Origin: an uncultured Bacteroidales bacterium
GTDB taxonomy: Bacteria > Bacteroidota > Bacteroidia > Bacteroidales > Marinilabiliaceae
DNA length: 5,202 nt
Assembly (NCBI GenBank): GCA_934717675.1
Contig: CAKUYZ010000112.1
Coordinates: forward strand, 1-5,202
Direction of reading: 5' to 3'
In this document: piece by piece, positions 5,164 through 5,202 of the stretch
Layout of the letters: each line of letters starts with the position of its first letter
Position numbering within the stretch: the stretch's first letter is position 1
Notes under the pieces: generated by a model
The model's database searches: none
The model's input: only the letters and a program-made list of their open reading frames with translations
Told to the model about the DNA's origin: nothing
Program-made: the position numbers and the translations under genes

Positions 5164-5202
5164 GACTTTTTCTCTAAACACGAATTTTTAGGTACAGCAC
5201 TG
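5164..5202. other. Sequence after slyD
   Basis: This 39-base tail holds T-runs (TTTTT at 5166-5170 and 5187-5191) but no clear stem before them. No terminator or gene can be called within the window. Confidence 0.4.

Noticed and set aside
4585..5181. Minus-strand ORF opposite slyD with an Ala/Thr-rich start
   Set aside because: The low-complexity part is the reverse of the Gly/Cys repeat array, and slyD itself is unambiguous.

Overview
The window looks like chromosomal DNA of a Bacteroidetes bacterium, probably order Bacteroidales. The signs are candidate promoters of the TTG / TAnnTTTG type used by that phylum, no Shine-Dalgarno boxes at the starts, lipoproteins whose acylated Cys is followed by Ser/Asp (surface-export type), a GldI-like FKBP lipoprotein, and an O-acyltransferase ending in the usual TGGR. 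All supported genes are on the + strand. Genus cannot be fixed from the sequence.

Layout. Positions 1-787 hold the 3' part of an AT-rich membrane acyltransferase gene, broken by two opposite frameshifts next to short homopolymers (pseudogene or sequencing errors). Positions 788-972 are a gene-free spacer. Positions 973-1127 are a diverged second copy of the ndk promoter, 5' leader and first 12 codons. They drive a strange 121-residue, very acidic ORF (1092-1457) that starts like nucleoside diphosphate kinase and then becomes unrelated. The authentic ndk, with its own copy of the same promoter and leader, follows at 1507-2074 and ends at a strong intrinsic terminator (2099-2135).

A second unit starts from a candidate promoter at 2182-2211. 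It runs through a DHH/DHHA1 phosphoesterase (NrnA-like), an FKBP-type lipoprotein, a possible NigD-like lipoprotein and a SlyD-type FKBP with a Cys/His/Gly metal-binding tail. Gaps of 10, 3 and 26 bases make a four-gene operon plausible. Two of the four are FKBP-fold proteins, one predicted in the envelope and one in the cytoplasm, on either side of another lipoprotein.

The most unusual part is the ndk leader duplication with the chimeric acidic ORF: a housekeeping promoter, leader and start region appear to have been copied and attached to unrelated coding material. Part of that material carries a coding-like third-position bias in a different frame from the one now open. Both leader copies can also form overlapping, mutually exclusive hairpins, which suggests a conserved regulatory leader.
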